Assembly: GCA_023132105.1 (NCBI GenBank)
Contig: JAGLYS010000200.1
Coordinates: 1 to 6,230, forward strand
Source: Caldifarciminota bacterium
GTDB lineage: Bacteria > Hydrothermota > 32-111 > QNBC01
Direction: 5' to 3'
DNA: 6,230 bases
Of this stretch, positions 5,310 to 6,230 are shown in pieces. The notes under the pieces are model-generated. The model searched no databases. It was given only the letters and a program-made list of their open reading frames with translations, and was not told where the DNA came from. Every line of letters starts with the position of its first letter. The first letter of the stretch is position 1. The position numbers were made by a program, and so were the translations under genes.

Positions 5310-6230
5310 TTATTTAATATAAAGAAATTTAAATGTAAATTCGGAATTAAGCGAATTTATTTTAACAAAATAAATTCCATTTCTCAATCCCTTTAATGAT
5401 ATCGAATGATTGTCGATTTGTTTGAAGTATATATTTCTACCCGCAATATTGTATAGATCTATTTCAACGGATTGATTGGGGGAAATTCCCTTAAATATTA
5501 AAATATCACCGATCTTGGAATAGGATATCTTTGTGTTAGCATCCTTAATTATTATATTTCTTTTTATACCGGAAGTGAACTCGAAGGAAAATGTGGCATC
5601 TCCCGTATGTTGATAATCATGGAATATAGAAGGCCATGTAGATTTGTTTAACCCTTTTATATGCCATAGGTAAGAATTGGATGAATAATCTATTGATGTG
5701 AGTAATCCCGGATTTATTGCCGGAGCAGAATAGAAGTTATCATATGTTCTAATGGGAAATCCATTCAATTTTTTACCGAAAATCGAATAAGCTTTTATAT
5801 CCAAATCTCCGGTACCTATGAATATAAACGATGTATCATTTAAAATTGCGGAAACAGGATGAGATTGTTTGCATTTTCCAAAATATATCGGATAATTGGG
5901 AATCGAATGTCCCATATAATCGAATGCATATATATAGTCACCTGCTGTTAGTATCATCTCACTAAAAGAATCTCCGTCGATATCGATTAACATAGGTTGG
6001 GAAATAAAAACATCTGATGTTAGAAGTACCGGGAAATTCGGGTAGATATTGAAATTACTGTCAAAAAGGTAGAGATTGTTTCCAGCTACAAGACATAATT
6101 CCATATCAGAAGATGGTCCGATATTTCCGGCTGTCGGTTGATAATATGTTCCTCCTAAAAGAGTGTCGGGGAATCCGGGTAATATTATTGCCAATGAATC
6201 GGTATCATAGTCCGTAGTGGAGAACGCATA
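5310..6230 (-). CDS. Secreted beta-propeller-like protein with T9SS-type C-terminal sorting domain, 5'-truncated
   Basis: The reading frame is open to the right edge (306 codons visible), so the N-terminus and signal peptide lie outside. A TTG at 6194 is not a convincing start, because the 12 codons before it (beginning YAFSTTDYDTDS) continue the same style of sequence. Seen, counting from that TTG: about 46-residue repeats, each with an aromatic-Pro motif (GFP 7-9, NFP 53-55, NYP 100-102, GFP 145-147, TWP 186-188), and one acidic loop DIDGDSFSE (71-79) like the calcium loops of FG-GAP/VCBS propeller blades. Next come WPSIFHDYQHTGD (187-199), a motif I recall before sorting domains in such proteins, a linker, and an 80-residue C-terminal domain with the T9SS/Por pattern (IDLYNIAGRNIY, then LKGLRNGIYFVKI, ending FKFLYIK). 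Inference: exported by Sec, then across the outer membrane and attached to the cell surface or released. Its ligand or activity is unknown. The stop lies 6 bases from the convergent wlbA-like gene. Confidence 0.8.
   Translation of the reverse strand, partial: YAFSTTDYDTDSLAIILPGFPDTLLGGTYYQPTAGNIGPSSDMELCLVAGNNLYLFDSNFNIYPNFPVLLTSDVFISQPMLIDIDGDSFSEMILTAGDYIYAFDYMGHSIPNYPIYFGKCKQSHPVSAILNDTSFIFIGTGDLDIKAYSIFGKKLNGFPIRTYDNFYSAPAINPGLLTSIDYSSNSYLWHIKGLNKSTWPSIFHDYQHTGDATFSFEFTSGIKRNIIIKDANTKISYSKIGDILIFKGISPNQSVEIDLYNIAGRNIYFKQIDNHSISLKGLRNGIYFVKINSLNSEFTFKFLYIK
5353..5377. repeat. Perfect 11-bp inverted repeat at the end of the sorting-domain gene
   Basis: GAATTTATTTT (5353-5363) and AAAATAAATTC (5367-5377) are exact reverse complements around a 3-base loop. 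The repeat lies inside codons for the conserved NGIYFVKIN segment of the - strand gene and 49 bases beyond the wlbA-like stop. The stem is nearly all A/T and no T tract follows on the + strand, so it is not a canonical terminator, although it could slow transcription at the convergent junction. It may simply reflect A/T-rich codon choice. Confidence 0.6.

Noticed and set aside
6192..6194. TTG as the start of the - strand gene
   Set aside because: The frame is open to the window edge with protein-like sequence before it, and a secreted protein would need a signal peptide that is absent here.

Overview
The window is about 6.2 kb of low-GC bacterial DNA (clearly A/T-rich, normal TGA/TAA stops). 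It has four same-direction genes on the + strand and one convergent gene on the - strand. The genes at both ends run off the window. There are no RNA genes, mobile elements or CRISPR arrays that I can see, and the largest gap between genes is only about 150 bases.

Layout. (1) 1-1251 is the C-terminal part of a B12-binding-type radical SAM protein fused to a DUF2344 domain. (2) It overlaps by ATGA with an RNase E/G-family endoribonuclease (1248-2765). All catalytic and zinc-link residues of that enzyme are present. (3) L-lysine 6-transaminase (2817-4121) follows. It has a strong Shine-Dalgarno and probably its own promoter, whose -35 box overlaps the RNase G stop codon. (4) A stem-loop terminator at 4133-4172 and a consensus-like promoter at 4179-4207 separate lat from a WlbA/WbpB-type UDP-N-acetyl-2-amino-2-deoxyglucuronate dehydrogenase (4269-5303). 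(5) Six bases further on is the stop codon of a - strand gene (5310-6230). It encodes the C-terminal part of a secreted beta-propeller-like protein ending in a type IX secretion (T9SS/Por) type sorting domain.

Organism. The T9SS-like C-terminal domain points to the Bacteroidota/FCB superphylum or a candidate phylum with similar cargo proteins, such as Cloacimonadota, Marinimicrobia or WOR-3. Bacteroidota themselves rarely use Shine-Dalgarno sites, but two genes here have strong ones (AAAGGAG, GAGGAG). That favours a non-Bacteroidota lineage. The phylum assignment is inference and not secure.

How the genes work together. The radical SAM-DUF2344 and RNase G genes look like one translationally coupled unit. 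Lat is probably a separately controlled metabolic gene that converts lysine to 2-aminoadipate semialdehyde. The most suggestive juxtaposition is wlbA beside a T9SS-type cargo gene. In Porphyromonas gingivalis the Wbp pathway, which includes the WlbA/WbpB step, makes the sugar to which T9SS cargo is anchored. The two genes here are convergent and have separate promoters, so the link is a hypothesis. I did not find an obviously new system in the window.
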